A DNA stretch of 64,000 nucleotides, from NCBI RefSeq assembly GCF_029168945.1, contig NC_083603.1, positions 39,928,396-39,992,395 of the forward strand. The letters run 5' to 3'. The position numbers and the translations under genes were made by a program. Position 1 is the first letter of the stretch, and each line of letters begins with the position of its first letter. A model generated the notes under the pieces. The model did not search any database and had not been told where the DNA came from. It worked only from the letters and a program-made list of their open reading frames with translations. This document shows, piece after piece, positions 1 through 10,367 of this stretch. The stretch is from Cannabis sativa (taxonomy: Eukaryota; Streptophyta; Magnoliopsida; Rosales; Cannabaceae).

Positions 1-333
1 GATTCTTACTTCGAGTTTGGGTTTGAGTTCGGGTCGGAGTTCGAGTCCTGGTCTTGGTGTGGGTTCGTGTCTAGATTTCAGACTAAGTCCAGATCAAGCT
101 CCGGGTGTGGGATCGCATCCTGGGTCTTGGTCTAGGTAGGGTTCGAGTCCCAAGTTCCAATCCCGATTTGAGTCTGGATTCTGTTCTGGGTCTAAGTCCT
201 TGGTTCTGCTCCTGGTGTGGGTTCGAGTTTTGGTCCTGGTCCGGGTCTAGCTTTGCGTCTAATTCTTGGTGTGGGTTTCAGTTCGGGTCGGAGTCTGTGT
301 CTGTGTTTGTGTCCAGGTCTGGACCCTGATATG
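1..333 (+). repeat. Satellite block S1a, G-rich strand on top
   Basis: Degenerate six-base repeat of the form GGTYYD (GGTTCG, GGTCTA, GGTCCT and similar), with no unrelated sequence. It is the tail of a long monomer: the same order of landmark phrases is seen again at about 2200-2450 and 3760-4080. The last eight bases (CTGATATG, 326-333) are the target duplication of the MITE that follows. The open frames here are low-complexity products of the hexamer and are not genes. Confidence 0.9.
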
Positions 334-929
334 TAGGGGTGTGCATAAATCGATCCAATCCAATGAGAACCGACCGATCCAATTACAACCGACCGCCAAA
401 CATTGGATATCCAATTGTGATCGGATCGGATTGGATGTTATTTTTAAATATCCAATTGGATCGGATCGGATGGTGGATGGGGTGTCTAAAAATCCAATAC
501 ATCCAACATCCAATCGAACTAATTAGTATTTTCATTTAGTTTGGATGAGTAATTAGATTTTATATTGTTATACGTCAAATTTATATGTATATATGAAAAT
601 TAACATTAAAGTTTTACTCTTTTTTTCTTGGATTGGATGGATCCAGTCTGATCCAATACATACTGGATCTAAAATATTGGATGGATCCAATCCGATCCAA
701 AAAATATTAGGTTTAAAATATTGGATAAACCCAAATTAAATAAATAAATATATATGAAATACATCCAATGGATAGAACCGATCCAATCCAACATCCAATG
801 GATGTTGGATCGATTGGATGATGAAATTAATTGGATCGGATCGGATGGTAAAATCTAACATCCAATATATGATTGGATCGGATCTGGATAGGCCTAAAAA
901 CATTGGATGTGATCCAATGAACACCCCTA
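334..929. mobile_element. hAT-type MITE, 596 bp
   Basis: The element is bounded by terminal inverted repeats TAGGGGTGT (334-342) and ACACCCCTA (921-929) and flanked by a perfect 8-bp direct repeat CTGATATG (326-333 and 930-937). An 8-bp duplication is the hAT signature, and TAGGGGTG-type ends are common in plant hAT elements. The interior is AT-rich with many GGATCGGAT and ATCCAAT motifs in both orientations near the ends, as expected of subterminal transposase-binding repeats. There is no transposase ORF, so it is non-autonomous. The perfect duplication argues for a fairly recent insertion into the satellite. Confidence 0.9.
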
Positions 930-3900
930 CTGATATGGGTCTAGGTTCGGGTCCAGGTCCAAGTTCGGGTCCCGAGTGCAGGTCCAAGTTTGGGTCTTGG
1001 TTAGCATCTCGGTACAGATCTAGGTCCAGCATTTTGATCCCAGTCTGGTTCTTGGTCCGAGTCCAAGTTCGTATCCAAATCCCTATCTAGGTCCAAGTCT
1101 GTGTTGGGGATCGGGTCCCAGATTTAGGTCCAAGTCCGTGTCTCAGTTTCTGTCTGGGTACACAACCTTGTCTAGGCCCGAGTTCCAGTCTCAGTTTGGG
1201 TCTGAGGCTAGGTCTGTGTTCGGTTCTAGTTCTGGGTCCGGGTCCTGGTCACGTTCCTTGTCTTCTTCTAGCGTCCTGGTTCTGCAATCCTTGTTCAGGT
1301 TCTAATTTTGGGTCCCAGGTCTAAGTCTTGGTTCGGGTTTGTTTCTTCGCCTCGGTTCTGGTCCAAGTCTGAGTCGCAGATCTAGACACTGAGCACTAGT
1401 CTGTTCTAGGCCCCGTTATCAGAATCCCGAGTCAAGATCTAGATCACGGTCACTGGTCTCGGTCTGGTTCTGGTTCAGGTCCCAGGTCCCATTTTTGAGT
1501 TTGGGTTTGGGATCGAGACTGGGGTGGGGTTCAAGGTCCGGACCCTGGTTCTGTGTCCCTAGTCTGGTTCCATGTTTGGGTCTGAGTTCAGTTTCGGGTT
1601 CGGATCCCGAGTCCAGGTTTGGGTGGGGATCCGGGTCCGGCTCCCAATTTGGGTCTACGTCTGATTTGGAGTCCGGGTCTTGGCCCGGTTACGGTTCGCG
1701 ATCTAGGTCCAATTTCAGTTATGATTCAAAGTCCAAGTCCTAGTTCCAGTCCCGGTCAACTTCCGGTTTTGGTTCCAATTTTTGGTTACAGGGTACGGGT
1801 TCGGGTCCACTTTTTGGTGTGGGAATGGGTTCAGGTCTGAGTGAGGGTTCGAGTCCTTGTCAGGGTTCGGGTCCAGAGTTGGGTCCCAAATCCAAACACC
1901 GACTACAGGTGTTGTCCAAGCTCTGGTTCCATTTCTTGTGCCGGGTCACGAGCTGGGTCCTAGGTTCAAGTTCGGGTTTGGGTCGGGCACTATGTCCCGG
2001 TCCTAGTTCTATTTCCTAGGTCCCTATCCTGATTCTAGATCCAGGTCCCGGTTATTGTGTGGGTTTGGGTCTATGTTCGAGTTCGAGTCCTAGTCTCGGT
2101 TTGGGTTTAGGTCTCTGTCTGGGTTTTGATCTGGGTTCGGGTTTGGGTTTAGGTCCTGGTCCTGGTCCTAGTCCTAGTTCCATTTGCCATTCTTAGTTCG
2201 AGTTTGGGTCTGAGTTCGGGTCCGAGTTCGCATCCTGGGTCTTTGTCTAGGTTTGGTCTCTGTCCCAAGTTCCAATCCCGATCTGAGTCTGGATTCAGTT
2301 CTTGGTCTAAGTTTTTGGTTCTGAACCTAATCTGGGTTCGAGTTCAGGTCCGGGTCTTGGGCTAACTTTGGGTCTGATTCTAGGTGTGAATTTGAGTTCG
2401 GGTCGAAGTCTGTATCCTTGTTTGTGTCCAGTTCTGGACCCCCGATCTAAGTCTAGGTTCGAGTCCAGGTGCAAGTTCAGGTCCCGAGTGCGGGTTCAAG
2501 TTTGGGTCTTGGTCAGGATCTCGGTCCATATCTAGGTCCACCATTTCGATCCCAGTCTGGGTCTTGGTCCGAGTCTAGGTTCGTATCCGGATCCCTATCT
2601 AGGTCCAAGTCTTTGTTGTGGATCGGGTCCCAGATTTCGGTCAAAGTCTACGTCTATGTTCCGGTCTGGGTACACAACCGTGTCCAGGCCCGAGTTCCAG
2701 TCTCAGTTTGGGTCTGAGGCATGTCTGTGTTCGATTCCACGTTTGGGTCCGGGTCCTCATCACGGTCCTAGTCTTGTTCTAGGGTCCTGGTTCGGCGATT
2801 CTTGTTCAGGTTCTAATTTTGGGTCCCAGGTCTAGGTCTGGGTTCGGGTTTGGTTCTTCGCCTGGGTTCTTGTCCTAGTCTGAGTCCTAGATCTAGACAC
2901 GACTACTGGTCTGTTCCAGGCCCCGTTACCCGAATCCCGAGTCAAGATCTGGATCACTGTCACGGCTCTCGGTCAGGTTCTGGTTCAGGTCCCAGGTCCC
3001 TTTTCTGAGTTTGGGTTCGAGATCGAGACTGGGGTGCGGTTCTAGGTCCGGACCCTGGTTCTTTGTCCATAGTCTGGTTCCATGTTTGGTTCTGAGTTCA
3101 TGTTCGGGTTCGGGTCCCGAGTCAAGGTTTGAGTTGGGATCCGGGTCCGATTCCCAATTCGGGTCTAGGTCTGATTTGGAGTCCGGGTCCTGGTTCAGTT
3201 ACGGTTCAAGATCTAGGTCCAATTTTAGTTATGTTTCCAAGTCCAAGTCCTAGTTCCAGTCCCGGTCAACTTCCGGTTTTGGTTCCCATTTTGGGTCACA
3301 CGGTACGAGCTCGGGTCCACTTTTGTGTTTGGGACTGGGTTCATGTCCGAGTGAGGGTTCGGATCCTTGTCAAGGTTGGGGTCCAGAGTTGGGTTCCTAA
3401 TCCAGACACCGACTACAAGTTTTTTTCAAGACCTGGGTCCAGATCTGGATCCCAATCTCGGGTCCCAGTCTGGTTCCATTACTGGTGCCGGGTCACGAGC
3501 TAGGTTCTAGGTTCAAGTTCCGGTCTAGGTCGGGTACTATGTCCCGGTCCTAGTTCTGTTTCCCAGGTCTTTATCCTTATTCTTGATCCAGGTCCCGGTT
3601 ATTGTGTGGGTTTGTGTCTCGGTCTAGGTTCAAGTTCGAGTCCTAGTCTCGATTCGGGTTCAGGTCTCTGTCTTGGTTTTGATCTCGGTTCGGGTTTGGG
3701 TTTAGGTCCTGGTCCTAGTCCTAGTCCTAGTTCGGTTCTAGTTCCATTTGCGAGTCTTTGTTCGAGTTTGGGTTTGAGTTCGGTCGGAGTTCGAGTCCTG
3801 GTCTGAGTTTGGGTTCGGGTCTGGATTTTAGTCTAGGTCCAGATCAGGCTCCGGGTGTGGGTTCGCGTCATGGGTCTATGTCTAGGTTGGGTGTGAGTCC

Positions 3901-4255
3901 CAAGTTCCAATCCCGATCTGAGTCTGGATTCAGTTCAGGGTCTAATTCCTTGGTTTTGATCTTGTTCGGGTTAGAGTTTGGGTCCGGGTCAAGGTCTAAC
4001 TTTGGGTCTGATTCTAGGTGCAGGTTTGAGTTCGGGTCGGAGTCTGTGTCCGTGTTTGTGTCCGGGTCTAGACCACGGTCTGGCTCTAGGTAAGGGTCAA
4101 GGTCCAAGTTTGGGTGCGAGTGTGGGTCCAAGTTTAGTTCTTCGTCAAGATCTCGGTCCAGACCTAGGTCCAGCATTTCGATCACAGTCTTGGTCTTGGT
4201 CCATCTCCAGGTTCATATTCGAATCCCTATCTAGATCCAATTCTGTGTTTGGGAT
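930..4255 (+). repeat. Satellite block S1b, G-rich on top, two long monomers
   Basis: Continuous hexamer satellite. Landmarks recur at a long period: the 'accgactac' phrase next to a 'ggccccgttac' phrase occurs near 1400 and 2905; the TTTCGATCCCAG-type phrase occurs near 1033, 2545 and 4171, giving spacings of about 1.51 and 1.63 kb. This indicates monomers of about 1.5-1.6 kb which are themselves degenerate hexamers. The block is interrupted at 4255 by element 1, whose GGGAT target duplication occupies 4251-4255. No gene is supported. Confidence 0.9.
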
Positions 4256-4388
4256 TGTTGCTCCTAAAATCGCCCAATATACGTGGACCAGTCAGGAAGG
4301 GACACGTGGATCAAATTACTTGAGAAAGAACTGCTAAGTCCTTGTATGACACCAGGAAGCGTTATTCAAATGGGTCCCGGAAGATGCA

Positions 4389-4411
4389 CCCGGAGTACAA
4401 GGTACTCCCGG
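4389..4411. repeat. U3 inverted repeat (hairpin) in LTR of element 1
   Basis: The arms at 4389-4398 and 4402-4411 can pair around an AAG loop. Seven inner pairs are perfect (GGAGTAC/GTACTCC), then one C-C mismatch, then two more pairs. The equivalent site in element 2 pairs over all ten positions. It could be a palindromic protein-binding site in the U3 promoter; the function is unknown. Confidence 0.6.
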
Positions 4412-4764
4412 AAGCGAACGTAGCTCAAAGGCACTCCGGGATGTGTCAGGTCTCTCCCGAGACATCAAGTCGCATTTAATGCTGCATGGGAGGAAGCGTG
4501 TTGGGACTGTACACGCAATAAAGTCTGACGGCACATCCCCCAAACAGCAGCGCTACAGTAATGATCATTTAAGTCTAGCGACGGCTACTCTGCGAAGAGT
4601 CACGTCAATCATAAGACAAAAAGGACATTCTCCATAAAAACCCTACAGCACCTAGGGATTTGACCATGCATCACCCATGGTATATTCATCGGAAATGCCC
4701 AACTTTATGGATACTTACAGACACATGTGTAAGTACAATTCTAGGGATTGCCCCACTAAAACAC

Positions 4765-4772
4765 TATAAATA
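4765..4772 (+). promoter_or_regulatory. LTR TATA box, element 1
   Basis: TATAAATA lies 509 bp into the LTR and is followed by a C-rich run. This offset is the same in element 2. It would place the start of genomic RNA at about 4795-4805, giving U3 of about 545 bp and R plus U5 of about 235 bp. The copy in the 3' LTR is at 16593-16600. Confidence 0.75.
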
Positions 4773-5039
4773 CCCCCTCAAAGCTCATTTAATGGGGTCG
4801 GAGAATCTTGGCTGCTTAAGAGCAAACAGAGAAAAAACTCACCAAGAACATTCTTTGTATTAAAGAGAGAAACATTCTCCCAAGTGTAAGATCTGTATTA
4901 AAGACATCCATAAATATCAGTGGCTCGTGGACTAAGGCTCATTAACGCCCCAACCACGTAAAAAGTCTTCATCTCGCTTTCTTATAGCTCATTATTATAT
5001 TCATAATTTATTAGTTGCCGAAAACCTCGGTCAACATTT

Positions 5040-5057
5040 TGGTGCTTTCATTGAGAG
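5040..5057 (+). other. Primer-binding site, element 1
   Basis: TGGTGCTTTCATTGAGAG begins four bases after the 5' LTR. The leading TGG complements a tRNA CCA end, as in LTR elements generally. I could not assign the primer tRNA from memory. The same 18 bases are present in element 2. Confidence 0.75.
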
Positions 5058-5099
5058 CTGAGGAAAGCTGCTTCACAACAAGCATTTAACTTCATAACA

Positions 5100-8000
5100 A
5101 TGGTGGAGACAAGAGCTACACGTCACCCTCGCCCTCTAGAAGACGCTCAAGATCCCAATGAAGAGGATGTAGCCTCAAGGGCAGCAGAGGAGTCCGAGGA
5201 AGAAGTTCCAGATGAAAACCACGAGGAACACCTCGACGAATACGCTTACGATGATGGAAGCTACCAAGAGCTGGTGCTCCTCAGACAAAAAGCCATCGAT
5301 CACGAAGCTGAGATCGAAGCTCAGAAAGTGCAAAATCAAAAGATGCATGAGGTGATGCTAGCCATGCAAAAAGCCATGGAGGCAGCTGGCATTCACGTGC
5401 ATCCCAAGGCAATGGCCGCTGGACTCGATGGGGAGCCAGCTACGTCTTCGCCCAATTCCCAGCAGCCAAGGCCTAGGGAACCTAGCCCTATAAGGCACCC
5501 TGCTGAGGAAAACCCAACAAAGAACCCTACTTCTGCCCCTGGTCGGAAGAAAAAGGCGCAGGATCCGCGCAAGGTCCGCTCAGATTTCCCTAAAGGGAAA
5601 GGTCCGCAGAGGGGCAAGCCCCAAAGAGGGAGTCTTGGCCCTCAGGATCGAGGGGACCGAAAGAGCGTTTCCGTGCACCAGGAACCGGGGGGTAGAGGAA
5701 GAGGAGGACAGAGATGTCCACCCGTTGATTTGAGAAATCAAATCAATGGGAATCAAGGTGACCTCCGGGATCACCTTGATCAAAAAAGATACAGACCCGA
5801 AGCCTCCTCGGGTACTGTAAACGAAGGGATTATGGCAGAGCTTGCCAGCCTTCGAAAAGATATTGCCCGAGTCTCCCGAAGGCAGAAGGGAGATGACTCC
5901 GACTCGGACAGTGAGGACCGGGAGCCCTGCGCCAAGCATATCCTGGAGGCGGAGCTCCCTAAAAACTTCAAAATGCCCGAAATGGCGGCATATACTGGGA
6001 ACTCCGACCCCAGTGATCACCTGTCACGATTCAACCGAGTCATCACAGTCATGCGGGTCAGCCATGACGCCAAGTGCCTATGCTTCCCCCTCACTCTGAG
6101 CGGTTCGGCGGAGGAGTGGTTCAAGAAACTAGAACCAGGATCGGTGGGATGTTGGAACAAACTCCAAACCAACTTCCGGAGGCAATTTGTCGCCGCCAGG
6201 AAGGTCAATTTGGAGGTTAGTGCCTTGACTAACATCAAGCAACTACCCACCGAGACCTTGAAAAATTACATCAAGAGGTTCCGAGAGGAGGCCTCGAAGA
6301 CCAAGAAGGTTGACGACGGACAACAGCTTGCGCTTCTCCAAGCAGGAATCCGTGCTGGGACTCCCTTCTGGAACGAATTACAACAAGAAGGCGCTGCTAG
6401 CCTTCAAGACTTCCAGAAGCGAGTCCAAAAATATATTAACCTCGAAGAAGCCCAGATCGTGGCTTACGGGGGCTATTATCCACCCGGGATGGCAGGATAC
6501 ATGCCAGGAGTATCGCCCTCGGGTACTGTCCCGACCGCGACCCCTCCGGTTAGTGGCATACAGTTTTCTGCCACTCCCGGGTACAACCAAGGGCAAGCTC
6601 TGCCCCCGGCATCTTCCCATTACGGCAATCCGTCCGGGGTGAATGGACGGGCTCCTTCACAGGCTGCCCCAACCGCTAGCTTAACAGGCCCCACTCAAGG
6701 GTCTAGAAGCAAGAGGTCTTCCAAGGGCAGCACCCGAACGGGAGAGAAGCGCCAAAAGAAGGATTACACACCCCAATACACCCAGTACACAGAGCTCACG
6801 GACTCTCAGGAACGTGTCTATTTTGCCACAAGGCAGAATACGCATTACCGGAGACCCCAGCCATTGTACAGGGACAGCTCCCGGAGAGATCCGAGCAAAA
6901 GGTGCGAATATCACAACGACATCGGCCACAACACCAACGAGTGTAAAAATCTCAAGGATGAGATTGAGAATCTGATCCGGTTGGGCCACCTCTATGAGTG
7001 GATCAAAAATAGGTTGCCCCACCTTAACCCGGGGCAGGTGGCCGGGGGCATGCCTTCGGGAACACCAGGGGGTACAGCAGGAGTATTGCCTCCAGCTGCT
7101 CCCGCAGGTGACACCCAGCATATACCCGGACTACCGCCTCGGCCTAATGGACGGGTAGCCATGATCTCCGGAGGTCCCCATATCGGAGGAAACACTCGAA
7201 AGGAGCGAAAGAGATATGCCGAGGCCACGAGGCACAGCGAAGTGTGGGAGGTCACTCAACTCCCAGCTCAAAGGCCTCGGCTAATGGACCAACCCATAAC
7301 GTTCACGGAAGAAGACGCCAAGACGGTGCGTTTTCCTCATCACGACCCGCTGGTCATAGAGACCCCCATTGCAAATAAAGTGGTGGCCAGGGTCCTGATA
7401 GATAATGGAAGCTCCGTGAACTTGCTCTTCAAAGAGGCCTTCACTGCGATAGGGTTGACCGACCGGGACCTCTCTCCTAGCGGATCGCAGCTCACAGGGT
7501 TTAACGGGACAACTCTAATCCCGATGGGAAAAGTCAGGCTCCCAGTTACCCTATGCCCGGACACTCCACAGAGCACGTTTAAGTATTGCACCTTCGTGGT
7601 GGTAGACTGTCCAACAGCCTACAACGCAATCTTAGGCCGACCGGCCCTCGTCGACTTTGGTGCAATAACTTCTATCCGACACCTATGCCTAAAATTTCCT
7701 ACCCAGGAAGCCGGAGTCGGAACGGTGAGGGGAAACCAAGGAGAGGCCAGGCAATGTTACAACGTTGCCGCCCACTTGCCAGTGCTCATGGTCCGGGGGC
7801 CCCCTGAAGTAGAGAAGGCTGAAGAAGACGAGTTGGATCCTCGTATAGGATCCGAAAGGGTTGTAGAACCAATGGAGGACGTCGAAGAGATCCCAGTGTG
7901 CGACGACGACTCCACCAAAGTACTCCGGATAGGGAGAGGCCTAGATCCGGAGGAAAAGGATAAAATAATAAAAACACTGAAGGGCGCCATTGATGTTTTT

Positions 8001-10367
8001 GCATGGCGCCAAGAGGACATGACCGGCATCAGCCCTCATGTCATCACCCATGTCCTCAACGTCAACCCGGACATGCCTCCTATACAACAAAAGAGACGCC
8101 CGCTCGACTCGGCGAAAGCCGAGGCCTTAGAGAAAGAGGTGGATAAACTTTTGTCCAACAGCATGATCCGCGACGTATACTATCCGGAATGGCTGGCCAA
8201 TCCGGTCCTGGTGCCCAAGCCGAACGGAACTTGGCGGGTTTGCATAGATTTCACAGATCTAAACAAAGCCTGCCCAAAGGACTGCTTTCCGCTGCCCAGG
8301 ATTGACCAGATGGTGGACGCCACCTCCGGATTTAAACTGCTATCTTTCATGGATGCCTATGCTGGGTACAATCAAATAAAGATGCATACGGCAGACCAGG
8401 AGTGCACTAGCTTCAGGACCGATAAGGGGGTATACTGTTACCTAGTCATGCCTTTCGGACTGAAAAACGCCGGAGCAACCTATCAAAGAATGGTTAACCG
8501 GATGTTTAAAAGCCTCCTGGGACGAAACATGGAAGTATATGTAGACGACATGCTCGTCAAATCCAAAGCATGCAATAGCCATGCAGACGACTTAGAAGAA
8601 TGTTTCGAAGTCGTCCGGAGATACGGCATGAAGCTCAATCCGAAGAAGTGTACTTTCGGAGTCAAGTCGGGAAAATTCCTGGGCTTCATAGTCAGCCAAA
8701 GGGGGATCGAGGCGAACCCGGAGAAAATTCAAGCTCTCTTGGACATGCCGTCCCCCAAGAAGCATAAGGACGTGCAAAGTTTGACCGGAAAGGTGGCCGC
8801 GTTGAGCCGTTTTATCTCACGATCCACGGACAAGTGCATACCCTTCTTCAACATACTGAAGAAATGCCAAAAGTTCGAATGGACGGACGAATGCGAGGAG
8901 GCATTCAAAAGGTTAAAAGACCATATGGAAAAACCTCCTATCCTATCAAAGCCCGTCCTTGGAGAAGACCTGTTCCTTTACTTGGCCGTCTCCGAACATG
9001 CGGTCAGTGCTGCATTGGTTCGGGAGGAAGAAAAGATCCAGCATCCCGTGTACTATGTTAGTAAACGCATGATAGGGGCCGAGACAAGGTACCCGGTCAT
9101 TGAAAAACTAGTATTCTGCCTCCTGATGGCATCACGGAAGTTGAGACCATACTTCCAAGCCCATCCAATCAGGGTTTTGACCAATCATCCACCCCGGCAA
9201 GTCCTCCAGAAACCTGAAGCCTCCGGAAGACTCCTCAAATGGGCAATGGAACTGAGTCAGTTTGACTTGCATTACGTGCCCCGGATTTCTGTAAAAGGCC
9301 AAGCCTTGGCAGACTTCATCACCGAATGTAATGAAGCCGAGGCAACAGCCAATACTCCGGAGCCACCCATTCCCACTTGGAGAGTATTCGTGGATGGAGC
9401 TTCGAACGAAAACGGTTCGGGAGCCGGAGTGGCTATGATATCACCCACTGGGTTGCGGCTCCAGGCAGCACTCCGATTCAACTTCACAGCTTCGAATAAT
9501 GAAGCCGAGTATGAGGCCCTGATAGCGGGACTAAGATTGGCTAAAGCTGTAGGAGCCAAGAGGGTGGAAATCTACAGTGATTCCCAGTTGGTCGTAAACC
9601 AAGTATCCGGAGAATACCAAACCCGCGGCGAAAGAATGGCCGCGTACGTAACAATAGTCCGAGAACTGCTCCACGAGTTCACGGACTATAAAATAGAAAG
9701 AATCCCCCGAGAAAAGAACGCTCATGCGGACTGTCTGGCTAAGTTAGCCTCGGAAAGTGAAATCGAAGAGCTGGGGGTAGTACCCGTGGAACGCTTGGCA
9801 GAGCCAAGCATCAAAATAAAAGAGGCCACACAAACGGTTGGGCAAGAACCCAGCTGGATGGTCCCCATCATAAAATACATAACCACAGGTGAGTTGCCCC
9901 AAGAGAGGGCACTGTCTCGAAAGATTCAGTATCAGGCTCATCGTTATGTAATGATGGATCAAATTCTCTACCGGAGAGGACTCAGCATGCCTTATTTAAG
10001 GTGTGTATCGGACCCTGAAGCTAGACAAATCATGCTGGAGGTCCACGAAGGGTTCTGTGGAGATCATACGGGAGGACCCAGCCTCTCAAAGAAAATATTG
10101 AGGCAGGGATACTTCTGGCCAACAATGAAAAAAGATTGTATAGACTATGTCCAAAAGTGTGACTCGTGCCAAAGGTACGCGAACATACCGAGAGCTCCTC
10201 CAAATGAGATCACGGCGATGACAAGCCCCCGGCCCTTCGCGGTACGGGGCATAGATCTCATCGGGTCTCTACCTACGGGAAAAGGAGGAGTAAAGTATGC
10301 AATAGTAGCGGTAGACTACTTCACCAAATGGACAGAGGGCCGAGCCTATGAAGACAATAACCGCTAA
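5100..10367 (+). CDS. Gag-Pol polyprotein of element 1, open to the integrase core
   Basis: The start is ATG in an AACAATGG context, 63 bp after the LTR. Domains in order: charged N-terminal gag; Retrotrans_gag-type capsid at about residues 325-420; a variant zinc knuckle with C602, H605, H610, C615; an aspartic protease with DNGSS at D768; reverse transcriptase at about 1000-1200 with catalytic D1085 and YVDD (D1149, D1150); a gypsy RNase H to about 1400; a second RNase H starting at FVDGAS (D1432); integrase zinc-binding H1649...C1687/C1690 and the first catalytic Asp D1719. It makes particle proteins and copies RNA into DNA for integration. Gag and pol are one frame. Relative to element 2 the frame breaks at about 10336-10341 by one extra base, so the second and third integrase catalytic residues are lost from this frame. 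Confidence 0.93.
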   Translation: MVETRATRHPRPLEDAQDPNEEDVASRAAEESEEEVPDENHEEHLDEYAYDDGSYQELVLLRQKAIDHEAEIEAQKVQNQKMHEVMLAMQKAMEAAGIHVHPKAMAAGLDGEPATSSPNSQQPRPREPSPIRHPAEENPTKNPTSAPGRKKKAQDPRKVRSDFPKGKGPQRGKPQRGSLGPQDRGDRKSVSVHQEPGGRGRGGQRCPPVDLRNQINGNQGDLRDHLDQKRYRPEASSGTVNEGIMAELASLRKDIARVSRRQKGDDSDSDSEDREPCAKHILEAELPKNFKMPEMAAYTGNSDPSDHLSRFNRVITVMRVSHDAKCLCFPLTLSGSAEEWFKKLEPGSVGCWNKLQTNFRRQFVAARKVNLEVSALTNIKQLPTETLKNYIKRFREEASKTKKVDDGQQLALLQAGIRAGTPFWNELQQEGAASLQDFQKRVQKYINLEEAQIVAYGGYYPPGMAGYMPGVSPSGTVPTATPPVSGIQFSATPGYNQGQALPPASSHYGNPSGVNGRAPSQAAPTASLTGPTQGSRSKRSSKGSTRTGEKRQKKDYTPQYTQYTELTDSQERVYFATRQNTHYRRPQPLYRDSSRRDPSKRCEYHNDIGHNTNECKNLKDEIENLIRLGHLYEWIKNRLPHLNPGQVAGGMPSGTPGGTAGVLPPAAPAGDTQHIPGLPPRPNGRVAMISGGPHIGGNTRKERKRYAEATRHSEVWEVTQLPAQRPRLMDQPITFTEEDAKTVRFPHHDPLVIETPIANKVVARVLIDNGSSVNLLFKEAFTAIGLTDRDLSPSGSQLTGFNGTTLIPMGKVRLPVTLCPDTPQSTFKYCTFVVVDCPTAYNAILGRPALVDFGAITSIRHLCLKFPTQEAGVGTVRGNQGEARQCYNVAAHLPVLMVRGPPEVEKAEEDELDPRIGSERVVEPMEDVEEIPVCDDDSTKVLRIGRGLDPEEKDKIIKTLKGAIDVFAWRQEDMTGISPHVITHVLNVNPDMPPIQQKRRPLDSAKAEALEKEVDKLLSNSMIRDVYYPEWLANPVLVPKPNGTWRVCIDFTDLNKACPKDCFPLPRIDQMVDATSGFKLLSFMDAYAGYNQIKMHTADQECTSFRTDKGVYCYLVMPFGLKNAGATYQRMVNRMFKSLLGRNMEVYVDDMLVKSKACNSHADDLEECFEVVRRYGMKLNPKKCTFGVKSGKFLGFIVSQRGIEANPEKIQALLDMPSPKKHKDVQSLTGKVAALSRFISRSTDKCIPFFNILKKCQKFEWTDECEEAFKRLKDHMEKPPILSKPVLGEDLFLYLAVSEHAVSAALVREEEKIQHPVYYVSKRMIGAETRYPVIEKLVFCLLMASRKLRPYFQAHPIRVLTNHPPRQVLQKPEASGRLLKWAMELSQFDLHYVPRISVKGQALADFITECNEAEATANTPEPPIPTWRVFVDGASNENGSGAGVAMISPTGLRLQAALRFNFTASNNEAEYEALIAGLRLAKAVGAKRVEIYSDSQLVVNQVSGEYQTRGERMAAYVTIVRELLHEFTDYKIERIPREKNAHADCLAKLASESEIEELGVVPVERLAEPSIKIKEATQTVGQEPSWMVPIIKYITTGELPQERALSRKIQYQAHRYVMMDQILYRRGLSMPYLRCVSDPEARQIMLEVHEGFCGDHTGGPSLSKKILRQGYFWPTMKKDCIDYVQKCDSCQRYANIPRAPPNEITAMTSPRPFAVRGIDLIGSLPTGKGGVKYAIVAVDYFTKWTEGRAYEDNNR

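Larger units (their letters stand above)
4256..5036 (+). repeat. 5' LTR of element 1
   Basis: This 781-bp LTR starts TGTTGCTCC and ends CGGTCAACA, with a 5-bp terminal inverted repeat. It appears identical to the 3' LTR at 16084-16864, which implies very recent insertion. It contains a TATA box at 4765-4772 and an inverted repeat at 4389-4411. Compared with the LTRs of element 2, the centre (roughly 4450-4790) is well conserved while the outer U3 differs by many substitutions and small indels. Confidence 0.97.

Noticed and set aside
105..329. Gly/Ser/Arg-rich and Val-Arg ORFs throughout the G-rich satellite (also at 1495-4185, 17286-17789, 62719-63957)
   Set aside because: They are frame translations of the hexamer GGTYYD; all frames give matching dipeptide patterns, there is no recognisable domain, and they start at arbitrary ATGs.
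930..4255. Telomeric or interstitial telomere repeat
   Set aside because: The unit is six bases with a GGTYYD pattern; the plant telomere is the seven-base TTTAGGG, which is not seen as an array.
4660..4863. LTR ORF of 67 codons, also at 16488-16691, and 84-codon versions at 32875 and 44415
   Set aside because: Spans the LTR TATA box and start region; the C-terminal halves differ between elements by frame-changing indels, so there is no sign of coding selection.
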